A DNA stretch of 64,000 nucleotides, from the NCBI RefSeq assembly GCF_003286085.1, contig NW_020825288.1:12400001-12464000 (forward strand), read 5' to 3'. Position 1 is the first letter of the stretch. Each line of letters begins with the position of its first letter. The translations under genes were made by a program, and so were the position numbers. This document shows, one piece after another, positions 47,740 through 57,099 of this stretch. Source of the stretch: Drosophila persimilis. Taxonomy: Eukaryota; Arthropoda; Insecta; Diptera; Drosophilidae. The notes beneath the pieces were generated by a model. The model was not told where the DNA came from. It worked only from the letters and a program-made list of their open reading frames with translations, and did not search any database.

Positions 47740-48700
47740 CAAAATGTGATAAAAAGGAAGAAGAAGAACAAAATGACGTCATTCTGGATGGCAACAAGTG
47801 TCAGGTACTGGTTGGACGACGTGTACTGGAGCACCGTCGTTGGAGCACCGGGGACATTGATCAAGACTGGCCAGAGCCGCAGCCTCGCCAAGGTCGCGCC
47901 CTGCATCCCCCAGCTACGACAGACTGCCCGAATGTGCCGCAGCCGTTGTCCGGTAAGAATATTCAGCTGTGTTCTAAAATGTTGCCTCTTTTAGCTTCCT
48001 AGGCGAACTCGCAAAGCCCCGTAACATTGCCGTGCATGCCATAAAGGAGAGGCGTCTGCTCTTCTCGACAGATGTCGGCAGCCATCAGGCCATCATTCGG
48101 GCCCGAGTCAATGGCAATGAGCATGTGGAGCTGGAAGAAGTCACGGCGCTGGACCTGGACCAACAGTCCGATATACCATGCGTTTCGAATTACAGACATC
48201 AATGGGAAGAACAAGTAAGCAACCATATTGGACACCTTTGGACACGTGGAATCTCCTGTTCCCTCTCTATAGAAAAATCCTTGCTTCCATGAACATCGCG
48301 CAGGTGATATCGCATTGCCGGCTTGGCAGAAGAGCGTCGTTCCGTGGAGCTGCATCGTCTATCGCAGTTCACCGACATCCGGGCCGTGTGGACACCGGAT
48401 GCAAAAGTGCTGCGCACAGTCGCCCAAATTGTTTCCATATCTGCATAGCCAGCGGGGTGACACGCAGTACTCTCGACGTGTACTCGTTCCCCAAGCATCT
48501 GATGCTACTCGAGGACAAGGAGAACTACGGCGTGTATCCGGCCAAATAATTTTAAGTGGCGGGAGTAGTAACATGAACATGTATATCCGCCTTCTGGCGC
48601 TGTGACGAAAGGACTGCCCGGCAGATCAGTTCGGCGAGTGCTTCGACATGGTTCTGGTGTCACCAACTGTGACAATGGCCAAGATGAGGTCGACTTAAAC
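47740..48700 (+). pseudogene. Unprocessed pseudogene fragment of an arrow/LRP5-6-like receptor
   Basis: From 48000 the frame reads FLGELAKPRNIAVHAIKERR then LLFSTDVGSHQAIIRARVNG, a YWTD-propeller segment. ERRSVELHRLSQFTDIRAVW, HICIASG, PKHLMLLEDKENYG (EGF-like) and CPADQF...CDNGQDEVD (LDL-receptor class A) follow. These occur in the order of an LRP-type receptor ectodomain, most like arrow (LRP5/6, the Wingless co-receptor). Introns are retained (GTAAGAATATTC to TTTTAG at about 47953-47998, and another around 48214-48272), so this is a DNA-level duplicate and not a retrocopy. In-frame deletions, lost Cys/Trp residues and a premature TAA at 48547 show it is dead. The 5' part (47750-47950) is open but unassigned. 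Confidence 0.7.
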
Positions 48701-48719
48701 TAACAATATCCTAATCCAC

Positions 48720-49135
48720 CCTCCTACAGCTTTGCATATGATGATTTGGAGAAAAGGAGTAGATAATCTGGTGTTCATTGGAGAAATAATGAATCAAGAT
48801 CAGTATCTGAAAATTTTGAAAAAAAATTGTAAGCAGTCGGCAAGGAAAATGGCCATTGGCAACTGGTTCAAGTTGCATCAGGACAACGACCCGAAGCATA
48901 AGGCCTATAATGTAAGGTCTTGGCTGCTATATAACTGCCCAAAATTAGTGGAATCGAAACCCGAGTCGCTTGATCTAAGCCCTATTGAAAATTTGTGGAG
49001 CTAGCTGTACCGCCGTATACGCAAAACGCCAATATCGGCCAAATCCGCGTTAAGGAACCGGCTTCAGAAAGAGTTGGCCAAAATCGGCCATGAATATACC
49101 CAAAAAATCATAAAAAATATGACAAACGCCTAAGC
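48720..49135 (+). mobile_element. Tc1-like transposase relic
   Basis: The translation contains HQDNDPKHKA (second catalytic Asp of the DD34E triad) and LDLSPIENLW (the Glu), then a stop (TAG) in place of the next residue. The frame continues as LYRRIRKTPISAKSALRNRL to a terminal TAA. The upstream part (VFIGEIMNQDQYLKIL) is also typical. The N-terminal DNA-binding domain and terminal inverted repeats were not found. Inactive. Confidence 0.8.
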
Positions 49136-49465
49136 GACACATTAACAAATAATGGGTATCATAATAAAATATAAAATTACGTTTCTTTTTCGAGATTAAG
49201 AAGGGTTTTTTTAGTTATATAAGAAAATAGCGAACATTAAAGTAACGCAAGTTTTGATCTTTTTTTTGTTTAATTATATTTTCTCTATTCATTTAAAATA
49301 AAATCATTATTATATATGTATACCTCTCTCAAAAGATAAAAATTCAAGCTTTATTCCCTGATAAAATCTTTTTTATTTTTTTGTAGTTTTATGCATTTTA
49401 TTCGCGTTTGAAGTTGAAAACGAGGGGGAACGTTGTGAGTTGCTGCGGACACCGCAACTCTAAGG

Positions 49466-50534
49466 TTATACCCGATACTAAGTCAGTATGGCTCTCCTCC
49501 GGCAGACGCCGCTAATATTTAACGACACGACAAAGAGTGCGTGCGAGAGAGACAGAAAATCAGTCTGAGCGTGACGTCGGGCGCTGCGTAGCCACTGCAA
49601 ATTGATTTATTCCTTTTGGCTAAAAAAATGGTCTGATCTGATCCAGATTCAGCAATCTAATAGATATGGTCATTATCTATGATTCTGCGTTTTTAGTTTT
49701 TGCAAATCTGCAATATTGTGGATGCAACAGATTTTCGTCCTTTGTGGGGGCGGATGGGGGTGGGGCGAAATTCTGAGATATACGTTTTATAGTGACATCT
49801 TAAAGGAGTGTGTGCACCAAATTTGGTTACTCTAGCCTTAATAGTCTCTGAGATTTGTGGTTGCCTCAGATTTTCGTCCTTTGCGGGGGCGGAAGGGGGT
49901 GTGGCGAAATTTGGACAGGAAACGGTCAAGGTCCGATATCACAGGAGTGTGGATACCAAATTTGGTTGCTCTGGCTTTTATAGGTTCTGAGATCCTTGAA
50001 CTCATATTTTGCAATTGGCAAAACCGACCATGAAACCTCTGTGTTAGAGTGAGACAGAGCGAGAAAGAGTGAAATTGTTTTCGTGATTCTGGCTGTAATA
50101 ATTATACGATCTGGTTCAGATTTTGCACTCTAGAAGATATAGTCATCTTCTACGATTCTGCGTTTTTAGTTTTCTCGTATCGTCGAAATTGTGGATGCCA
50201 CAGATTTTCGCCCTTTGTGGGGGCGGAAGTGGGCGGGGCAAAGTTTTGAAATATTTTTGGAGCAGTGACATATCACAGAAGTCTGGATCCAAAACATCGT
50301 TGCTCTAGCTCTTATAGTCTTTGAGCATTAGGCGCTGAAGGGGACGGACAGACGGACAGACGGACAGACGGACGGACGGACAGACAGACAGGGCTCAATC
50401 GACTCGGCTATTGATGCTGATCAAGAATATATATACTTTATAGGGTCGGAAACGATTCCTTCTGGACGTTACACACATCCACTTTTACCACAAATCTAAT
50501 ATACCCCAATACTCATTTTGAGTATCGGGTATAA
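49466..50534. mobile_element. 1.07-kb non-autonomous element with terminal inverted repeats (DINE-1/INE-1-like)
   Basis: The left end TTATACCCGATACT (49466-49479) is a perfect 14-bp inverted repeat of the right end (50521-50534). The body contains tandem GACGGACAGACG runs (50340-50390), then CGACTCGGCTATTGATGCTG, ATCAAGAATATATATACTTT and ATAGGGTCGGAAACG. That core is characteristic of Drosophila INE-1/DINE-1-type non-autonomous elements. Internally, two related units (around 49735-49860 and 50200-50330) repeat the word GGGGGCGGA...GGGGCGAAA. There is no coding capacity. The right end also forms a local hairpin around CAATACTCATTTTGAGTAT. Confidence 0.75.
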
Positions 50535-50599
50535 AAAAAAAAAATGCCGAATATTAAAGTTACTCATTATGTATGTTTATTATGATTTTTATTTATATG

Positions 50600-50923
50600 T
50601 TATGAATAGGGCAGATTGCACAAGTACAATCGGTGGGGCATCTGCTTCTGCTTCTGGGGCAGCTTCTGCGGCAACTCCTGGGCAGCTCCTGGGGCAGCGA
50701 CTTGTGGAGCTTGGCGCCCCATGGCACGGACGATGGACGCAATGGGCCCGCGTCCACGGGCTCCACGTCCATTGGCGCCTCCAGCACCAAATGCTCCACG
50801 TCCATTGGCGCCAACACCAAAGGCTCCACGAGCGACGCCACCACGTCCACGTCCAGAGAAATAATTATTAACCGTATGTGGCATCTGGAATAATATAAAA
50901 ATTAATATCGGCACATATCGCAT
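50600..50923 (-). CDS. Putative Gly/Arg-rich ORF, copy 2
   Basis: A 107-aa frame, MRYVPILIFILFQMPHT, then SGRGRGGVARGAFGVGANGR and repeats, homologous to 6410-6793. After QELP it departs into PQKLPQKQKQMPHR at the edge of the shared segment. Relative to copy 1 it lacks an internal in-frame block. Preservation of the frame through a roughly 90-nt indel slightly favours coding, but placement inside a repeat makes the call weak. No function can be assigned. Confidence 0.28.
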   Translation of the reverse strand: MRYVPILIFILFQMPHTVNNYFSGRGRGGVARGAFGVGANGRGAFGAGGANGRGARGRGPIASIVRAMGRQAPQVAAPGAAQELPQKLPQKQKQMPHRLYLCNLPYS

Positions 50924-51556
50924 CTCTATCGCCTACAAAATCGGAGAAAAGATTCAACAAAATCAACATCTAAGAACTGTAGAGGTTCACTACATTCTCG
51001 GACACGCTAACATCCCTCAGTTGACGCAGCAGCCAAAGAAGCCCACAGACGAGGAAAATACACAGTGGTTAAATGGAACCTTAAAGACGCTTTGTGTGAA
51101 ATACACAGAATTTTAAAAGCAGAATGGGAGAGAGAATACGCCGAGTTTGCTAGTATCAAGCACCGAGGTTACTGCTCGCTTTTCCCCTCAACATTATCCA
51201 AACCGTGGTTACTAAATTCTTAAAGTGACGCTAAGAGAATCAACAGACTGCTTGGTGGTAACACATGGTAACATGCATGTAGTTATACATGCGATAGTAT
51301 CGAAAACGCCTCGCATGTAATTTTCAATTGTACCAAATAAAACACAAGGCAAAACTTTCCATCTCTAAGTTATTATTAAGATATTTACAAATTCTTTGAA
51401 AAAGAAAACAGCAGCGCGTAACAAACACTAATTGACTTCATCGACGAAATTGATGTAAAGTCTATTCTTTGACTTGGCAATTTGCACCTTCAAAAGGCGG
51501 GCGGCCAAATAATCCCACGCTACTACACGGGTAGCATGGTAACTTAAACCCTCAAA
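50670..51556 (+). repeat. Composite segment (Gly-rich ORF + LINE 3' end), copy 2
   Basis: Near-identical to 6435-7450, same orientation, 44 kb away. It includes the RNase H fragment (starting near 50925) and the knuckle segment CDSIENASHVIFNC. The right end reads TAAACCCTCAAAACAAAAAA then TAAATAATAAGTAGG, about 87 bp before the Sgt1 start codon. Confidence 0.85.
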
Positions 51557-51642
51557 ACAAAAAAAAATAAATAATAAGTAGGCTTCGGCCGTAAACAAGA
51601 CAGAATTTCTGGATAAATTGAACTCACAGTAACTTCGACAAC

Positions 51643-52188
51643 ATGTCTGTACGTTACGACTGGTACCAGTCCGAGAGCAAAGTGGTAATCACTGTTCTGC
51701 TGAAGAACGCCACAGAGAAGAACTACGCTGTCAAGATTGAGTCAAAGAAACTACACATGACCGCCGATGGATACGAGCTGGAGATCCAGCTACTGCATCC
51801 CGTTGTCGTGGACCGTTGCTCCCACAAGGTGTATCAGTCCAAGGTCGAAATAACTCTGGCCAAGGAAACGGGCGTGCGCTGGGAGACCCTAGAGGAGAAG
51901 GCTGCTCCCGCTGCAGTTGCATTGCCTAAACTCCATACCAAAAATTGGGACCAGCTGGTCAACGAGGAGGAGAAGAAAGATGAAAAGGAGGCCAAGGACG
52001 AAGCGGCTCTAAATAATCTTTTCAAGCGGATTTACAGCACTTCCTCACCCGAGGTGCAGAAGGCCATGAACAAATCTTTTTCAGAGTCCGGCGGCACCGT
52101 GCTTAGCACTAACTGGAACGAAGTGGGCAAGGATAAGGTGTCTGTGCAGCCGCCCCAAGGAACCGAATTCCGCCAATGGGAGAAATAG
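51643..52188 (+). CDS. Sgt1: Sgt1, HSP90 co-chaperone (copy A)
   Basis: Intron-less, 181 aa. Residues about 1-92 form a CS (p23-like) domain (VRYDWYQSESKVVITVLLKN; KLHMTADGYELEIQLLHPVV; SKVEITLAKETGVRWETLEE), the HSP90-binding module. A charged linker (EEEKKDEKEAKDEAALNNLF) leads to the C-terminal SGS domain (KSFSESGGTVLSTNWNEVGK, then EFRQWEK). As in other insects, the N-terminal TPR domain of plant and yeast SGT1 is absent. It acts with HSP90 in kinetochore and Polo-related functions. It differs from copy B by Gln in place of Lys in PP(Q/K)GTEF plus a few silent changes. An AATAAA follows at 52336. Repeat-derived sequence reaches to within about 90 bp of its start codon. Confidence 0.95.
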   Translation: MSVRYDWYQSESKVVITVLLKNATEKNYAVKIESKKLHMTADGYELEIQLLHPVVVDRCSHKVYQSKVEITLAKETGVRWETLEEKAAPAAVALPKLHTKNWDQLVNEEEKKDEKEAKDEAALNNLFKRIYSTSSPEVQKAMNKSFSESGGTVLSTNWNEVGKDKVSVQPPQGTEFRQWEK

Positions 52189-52448
52189 GCCTGATCTGCG
52201 GCTAGCTAAACACACAAAATACAGACATTTATTTACATGAGATTTCAGAGACACATATATTTTTACCCAAACAGCATGCATGCGATGGGCAAACCACATT
52301 AACAATATGATTATGAACTAACAACAATTGTTTTAAATAAAATTGATAGAAGCATTGCAATTCATGGCGAGCTTTTTCTATACATTACATAATTAGTGGG
52401 GAAAATTGTTACCTGTCCAAATACATATACATATGTAACATGAGCATC

Positions 52449-53276
52449 CCCTTGTACTACCCCACCACAATCCGTAACCTCGTCACCAAACTTTTCCCAA
52501 AAATAACAATTATATGGATACCTAGCCACATTGGCATAAAAGGGAACGAAATTGCTGACACCGCAGCCAAAACTACCTCCAAACAACCCCTCATATGTAT
52601 ATACCCCCAATCATAATTCTAACGACATCTCACTATTCCTTAAGAAAATCCTCTTATCGAAACAAACAGACCTCCTCACTAAGACTTCCCCCTGGTACCA
52701 ACAAGTTATCAATCTATCTTCCACTCATCCTCCCCCCAAAAACCTAAACAACCTTAACAGAAGACACCAAGTCATCCTAAATAGTTGAGACTAGGGCACA
52801 CAAGATTCACCAATGCCCACTACATGGATAAAACATCCTCCAACGCATGCCCACTGTGCCACAACCCAACCATAGACATAAGACACATACTATACACATG
52901 CCCCACCCTCTCTCTTCAAAGATCCTCAATATTCCATAACACCGACCCCATGCAATACATCTCCAACCCTAACAACAAAAACGCAAATATAATCCTCAAC
53001 TATCTAGACCAATCTAAAATCATTCACTACATATAACCTCATAAACTATCATCCCTATATATATACATATACACAATTAGTATATTAGATAATAATTCCT
53101 TCACAACATATAATAACGTATAGAACCAACCCTGTACATATGTATATAAGTAAATACATTCTCAAACGTATAATAATACTATAGTGAGCTTAAGGCCTCA
53201 GCAGCTATAGCCCCATACCTTGTTAATACTAAGTTTTAACTATTTATTAGCTTTATATAATAATAATAATAATAAT
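52449..53276 (+). mobile_element. 5'-truncated I-clade LINE with (TAA)n tail and target-site duplication
   Basis: An 828-bp insertion flanked by AACATGAGCATC (52437-52448 and 53277-53288). The empty site is intact in unit B at 54367-54378. The coding relic shows RNase H (ITIIWIPSHIGIKGNEIADT) and a C-terminal knuckle (CPLCHNPTIDIRHILYTCPT). The 3' end is a run of TAA triplets, as in the I factor. It is truncated 5' of RNase H and so dead on arrival. Confidence 0.88.
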
Positions 53277-53288
53277 AACATGAGCATC

Positions 53289-53500
53289 TCTAGAACCTAC
53301 CCTCGCATTTATTGCTGCGAAAACAGCTGATGGACCGGGTTCGATAGGAAGATACGTGGAAAACTATTTAAGTATTGCACAAAGTAGGGTAAAACGCGCA
53401 CAAAATGTATCAAAACCTGGAAGAGCACATCCGGCTGGTTAACAAATACCTCAAGATAATCTTCGTAATCGCCCTGTATCGCCATCAAAAAAAAAAATAA
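53289..53500 (+). pseudogene. Stranded copy of the nac promoter and first exon
   Basis: Corresponds to 54379-54568. It has the same leader and an ATG at 53405 ([20 protein letters not shown]), but runs from ...ALYR into CCATC plus a poly-A stretch with no splice donor and no second exon. It is a by-product of the tandem duplication. Transcripts from this nac promoter copy would read directly into Sgt1 copy B. Confidence 0.88.
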
Positions 53501-53572
53501 ATAAAAAGTAGGCTTCGGCCTTAAACAAGACAGAATTTCTGGATAAATTGAGCTCACAGTAACTTCGACAAC

Positions 53573-54118
53573 ATGTCTGTACGTTACGACTGGTACCAGT
53601 CCGAGAGCAAAGTGGTAATCACTGTTCTGCTGAAGAACGCCACAGAGAAGAACTACGCTGTCAAGATTGAGTCAAAGAAACTACACATGACCGCCGATGG
53701 ATACGAGCTGGAGATCCAGCTACTGCATCCCGTTGTCGTGGACCGTTGCTCCCACAAGGTGTATCAGTCCAAGGTCGAAATAACTCTGGCCAAGGAAACG
53801 GGCGTGCGCTGGGAGACCCTAGAGGAGAAGGCTGCTCCCGCTGCAGTTGCATTGCCTAAACTCCATACCAAAAATTGGGACCAGCTGGTCAACGAGGAGG
53901 AGAAGAAAGATGAAAAGGAGGCCAAGGACGAAGCGGCTCTAAATAATCTTTTCAAGCGGATTTACAGTACTTCCTCACCCGAGGTGCAGAAGGCCATGAA
54001 CAAATCTTTTTCAGAGTCCGGCGGCACCGTGCTTAGCACTAACTGGAACGAAGTGGGCAAGGATAAGGTGTCTGTGCAACCGCCCAAAGGAACCGAATTC
54101 CGCCAATGGGAGAAATAG
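53573..54118 (+). CDS. Sgt1: Sgt1, HSP90 co-chaperone (copy B)
   Basis: 181 aa, the same CS and SGS domains as copy A. In the coding region only about three or four nucleotide differences are seen, one of them changing Gln to Lys near the C-terminus (PPKGTEFRQWEK). The reading frame is fully intact. Its upstream sequence is the stranded nac exon-1 copy and an A-rich junction, not an ordinary Sgt1 promoter. It could be driven by the duplicated nac promoter or by sequence within the roughly 70-bp shared leader. Poly(A) signal AATAAA near 54266. Whether both copies are expressed cannot be read from the sequence. Confidence 0.93.
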   Translation: MSVRYDWYQSESKVVITVLLKNATEKNYAVKIESKKLHMTADGYELEIQLLHPVVVDRCSHKVYQSKVEITLAKETGVRWETLEEKAAPAAVALPKLHTKNWDQLVNEEEKKDEKEAKDEAALNNLFKRIYSTSSPEVQKAMNKSFSESGGTVLSTNWNEVGKDKVSVQPPKGTEFRQWEK

Positions 54119-54494
54119 GCCTGATCTGCGGCTAGCTAAACACACAAAATACAGACATTTATTTACATGAGATTTCAGAGACACATATATTTTTACCCAA
54201 ACAGCATGCATTCGTTGGGCAAACCACATTAACAATATGATTGTGAACTTACAACAATTGGTTTAAATAAAATTGATAGAAGCATTGCAATTCATGGCGA
54301 GCTTGTTCTATACATTACATATTTAGTGGGGAAAATTATTACCTGTCCAAATACATATACATATGTAACATGAGCATCTCTAGAACCTACCCTCGCATTT
54401 ATTGCTGTGAAAACAGCTGATAGACCGGGTTCGATAGGAAGATACGTGGAAAACTATTTAAGTATTGCACAAAGTAGGGGAAAACGCGCACAAA

Positions 54495-55619
54495 ATGTAT
54501 CAAAACCTGGAAGAGCACAACCGGCTGGTTAACAAATACCTCAAGATAGTCTTCGTGGTCGCCCTGTATTGGTAAGCAGCAAGAGGAAAATACGTAGACT
54601 ATTGTTAAGAGCCCGTCCCACAGGTGCACCTCCATCTTGACCGTGTTTGTGAATAAACATTTACTGAGTAGCGACACAGTAAACCTAGGAGCCCCGCTGT
54701 TCATGTCATGGTTTCAGTGTGTGGTGTCCACGTGGATATGCTTTGTGATGAGCCGCCTCAGCCGCAAATACCCAAGCGTTTTCACCTTCCCCGAAGGCAA
54801 TCCCCTGGACATTGACACCTTCCGCAAAATTCTGCCGCTGTCCGTGCTGTACACGCTGATGATCGGAGCCAACAACTTATCGCTCTCCTATGTCACGGTA
54901 GCCTTCTACTATATCGGACGTTCCCTGACAACCGTGTTCAGTGTGGTGTTAACGTATGTTATCCTGCGCCAACGCACTAGCTTCAAGTGCTTGATGTGCT
55001 GTGCCGTCATAGTGATTGGCTTTTGGCTGGGCGTGGATCAGGAAAGCCTCACAACGGTGTTCTCCTGGCGGGGCACCATTTTTGGAGTTCTCAGCTCCCT
55101 GGCCCTGGCCATGTTCTCCATCCAAACCAAAAAGTCGCTGACTCACGTTAATCAGGAGGTGTGGCTCCTCAGTTACTATAACAATCTGTACTCCACCCTG
55201 CTCTTTCTGCCCCTGATCATCATCAACGGCGAGCTGGAGACCATCATAACCTATCAGCATTTGTGGGCTGCGTGGTTTTGGGCTGCCATGGTACTAAGTG
55301 GTGTTTGTGGCTTCGCTATCGGGTTTGTGACTGCTTTGGAAATACAGGTGAGGAGCTAAGAGGAGACCAAATCTTTCTTGTAAATGCTTATCTGGCCTGA
55401 TTTTAGGTTACCTCACCGCTAACGCACAATATCTCGGGAACAGCCAAGGCCTGTGCTCAGACGTTAATTGCCACCCAGTATTATCACGACGTTCGGTCGG
55501 CACTCTGGTGGACCTCGAATATAGTGGTGCTTGTAGCCAGCGCAGCCTACACCCGAGTGAAGCAGCTGGAGATGGTCCGGCACCACCAGCAGCGAACTGC
55601 ACCCACCCAGAAGGCCTAG
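54495..55619 (+). CDS. nac: Golgi GDP-fucose transporter (nac, SLC35C1 family)
   Basis: Coding exons 54495-54571, 54624-55347 and 55407-55619, introns of 52 and 59 bp with GTAAGC/GTGAGG donors and CACAG/TTTTAG acceptors, in phase; 337 aa. It belongs to the nucleotide-sugar/triose-phosphate translocator fold with about ten membrane helices ([84 protein letters not shown]). The C-terminal signature is [20 protein letters not shown]. It imports GDP-fucose into the Golgi for N-glycan core fucosylation and Notch O-fucosylation. The D. melanogaster nac mutant lacks the HRP epitope on neurons. Its promoter and exon 1 exist a second time upstream, within the Sgt1 duplication. Corresponds to CG9620 (from memory). 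Confidence 0.95.
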
Positions 55620-55746
55620 CAATAGCCCAATGGCCCCACACCAAAGTTATTTAGACTGGAGAAGACTTTCTATAGCAGATGTAAGTTTAAAGTATGCACA
55701 AACGAAATCATCAACAATACAAATACATAGTCATGTATGTTTATAA

Positions 55747-56923
55747 TTAATTGGCCGCTACTGCCTCTTGGGGTTCCGCCGGATCCTCCTGCTTTTTAAC
55801 CTCTTCCCGTTTCACCTTCGCTGAGCTCTTGTCCCACATCTCGGGGACATACACAAAAGGATCGATCTTGAGCTGCTCACTGCTGGGCGGGCTCTTGAGC
55901 AAAACTCGAGTTATGAACTTTCCCTCGCGCTTTGGGCGCATAGTGTTGATATCCTGCAGCAGATGTTTGAGGTTTTCCTCAAGCTTTTGTGCATCCATGT
56001 CCAGGGGTCCCACACTGGCGGAGATTAGTCCAAAGTTCTGCTGGTATTCATCCTTTGTTGCACTGTAGCTAATGCCACTGGAAAACTTAATAATCATCTC
56101 TGCCAGATTTGCGCCTAACGTTTCGCTCTTTGGGTTTGGAAATTTGCGCTTCATCAGACCTCGCAGTGCAACTAGCTCGGGCAGAATGTTGGGATGCGCA
56201 ATAATGAACTGGTAGTCGGATAGCAGCAGCTCGCCGCCTGTTATATCTTTGATCAGTTCCACGCCACCGACAAGCGAAGCACCGGCCTGTCTTGCCTCTA
56301 AGATTTCGTCCTAAAAACGGATTATTCAATAAGTAATCCAATCAAAGTTAAAATATATTCCTCACGTTTCCCTTGGTGAAAACAATGATCTTGCGCTCCT
56401 CGCCATGCTCAAACTTGTGCGGAATCATAGCCATGCGCTGGAAGTTGTCCACAAACCGAGTCGCCTTCTCGCCTTGCATGTTCAGCTCAATCTCCACATT
56501 CAGGGGGGCGTTGGGCACATTGTACATGCTCGGATGATGTGTCTCCCGGTGGCACTGTATGGCCTCGGCCACGCTGTACACCGGCCAGCGGTAATAGCGT
56601 CCCACGTAAACATCGTCTTTGGACACTTGCTTCCAGGAGTCGTCCACATGTTTGTCCGCACGTTTCACGTTGACTCTGAGAAGAGGATGGATGAATTAAT
56701 CTCCGAGTGGAATGGCTATTGTCCCAACTCACTTCTTGTCGCGTTGATTGTGTGGAATAAATCCCACCTTCTTGACTTCCACTTTAACCTTCTTCTTGCG
56801 GGCCTTCTCCCTGGTGCCTTTCCGAGCCGCTTCGCTGATGGCCGTCAGGTGCAGGCGCCGTATGGCATCGCCCGTGGGCTGGCGCAAGGCCAGGGCTCGC
56901 ATTGACGACAAAATCGACTGCAT
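55747..56923 (-). CDS. mRpL1: Mitochondrial ribosomal protein L1 (bL1m)
   Basis: Coding exons 56733-56923, 56366-56675 and 55747-56310 (GTGAGT/GTGAGG donors; TCTCAG/TTTTAG acceptors), in phase; 354 aa. The N-terminus ([20 protein letters not shown]) looks like a mitochondrial targeting peptide. A very basic segment ([17 protein letters not shown]) follows, then the L1 fold ([72 protein letters not shown]). The C-terminal extension is Glu/Lys-rich, as in the mitochondrial form. It is a structural component of the large subunit (L1 stalk). The nac stop is about 130 bp away in convergent orientation. A perfect DRE sits about 90 bp upstream of the start. Corresponds to CG7494 (from memory). Confidence 0.93.
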
Positions 56924-57010
56924 TTCTCTCAGAATTATCCAATTTAAAACAGTTTACCAGAGAATTTTTGCTTTTGCATAACCTCGCCGCCTCCGATATT
57001 AGTTTACGTG

Positions 57011-57018
57011 TATCGATA
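57011..57018. promoter_or_regulatory. DRE upstream of mRpL1
   Basis: A perfect TATCGATA about 88 bp upstream of the mRpL1 ATG; a related GCGATAG is nearby. It is a likely housekeeping promoter element. Confidence 0.6.
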
Positions 57019-57099
57019 TACATGTCAGCTGGCGATAGTTTGATGGTTTGAAGCGATACTTGCGCCGAAAATTCAAAAAGAGTGTTACTGCACGATTGT

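Larger units (their letters stand above)
51575..54571 (+). repeat. Young tandem duplication: Sgt1 + nac exon 1
   Basis: Unit A runs from AAGTAGGCTTCGGCC at about 51584 to about 53485; unit B from about 53508 to the end of nac exon 1 at 54571. Without an 828-bp LINE in unit A the units are each about 1.09 kb and differ at only a handful of positions. The junction is in an A-rich run (GCCATCAAAAAAAAAAA) that abuts a truncated nac exon 1. Confidence 0.92.

Noticed and set aside
50340..50395. GACGGACAGACG tandem run considered as a CRISPR-like or satellite array
   Set aside because: Units are 4 bp microsatellite-like repeats inside the TIR element, without spacers; eukaryotic context.
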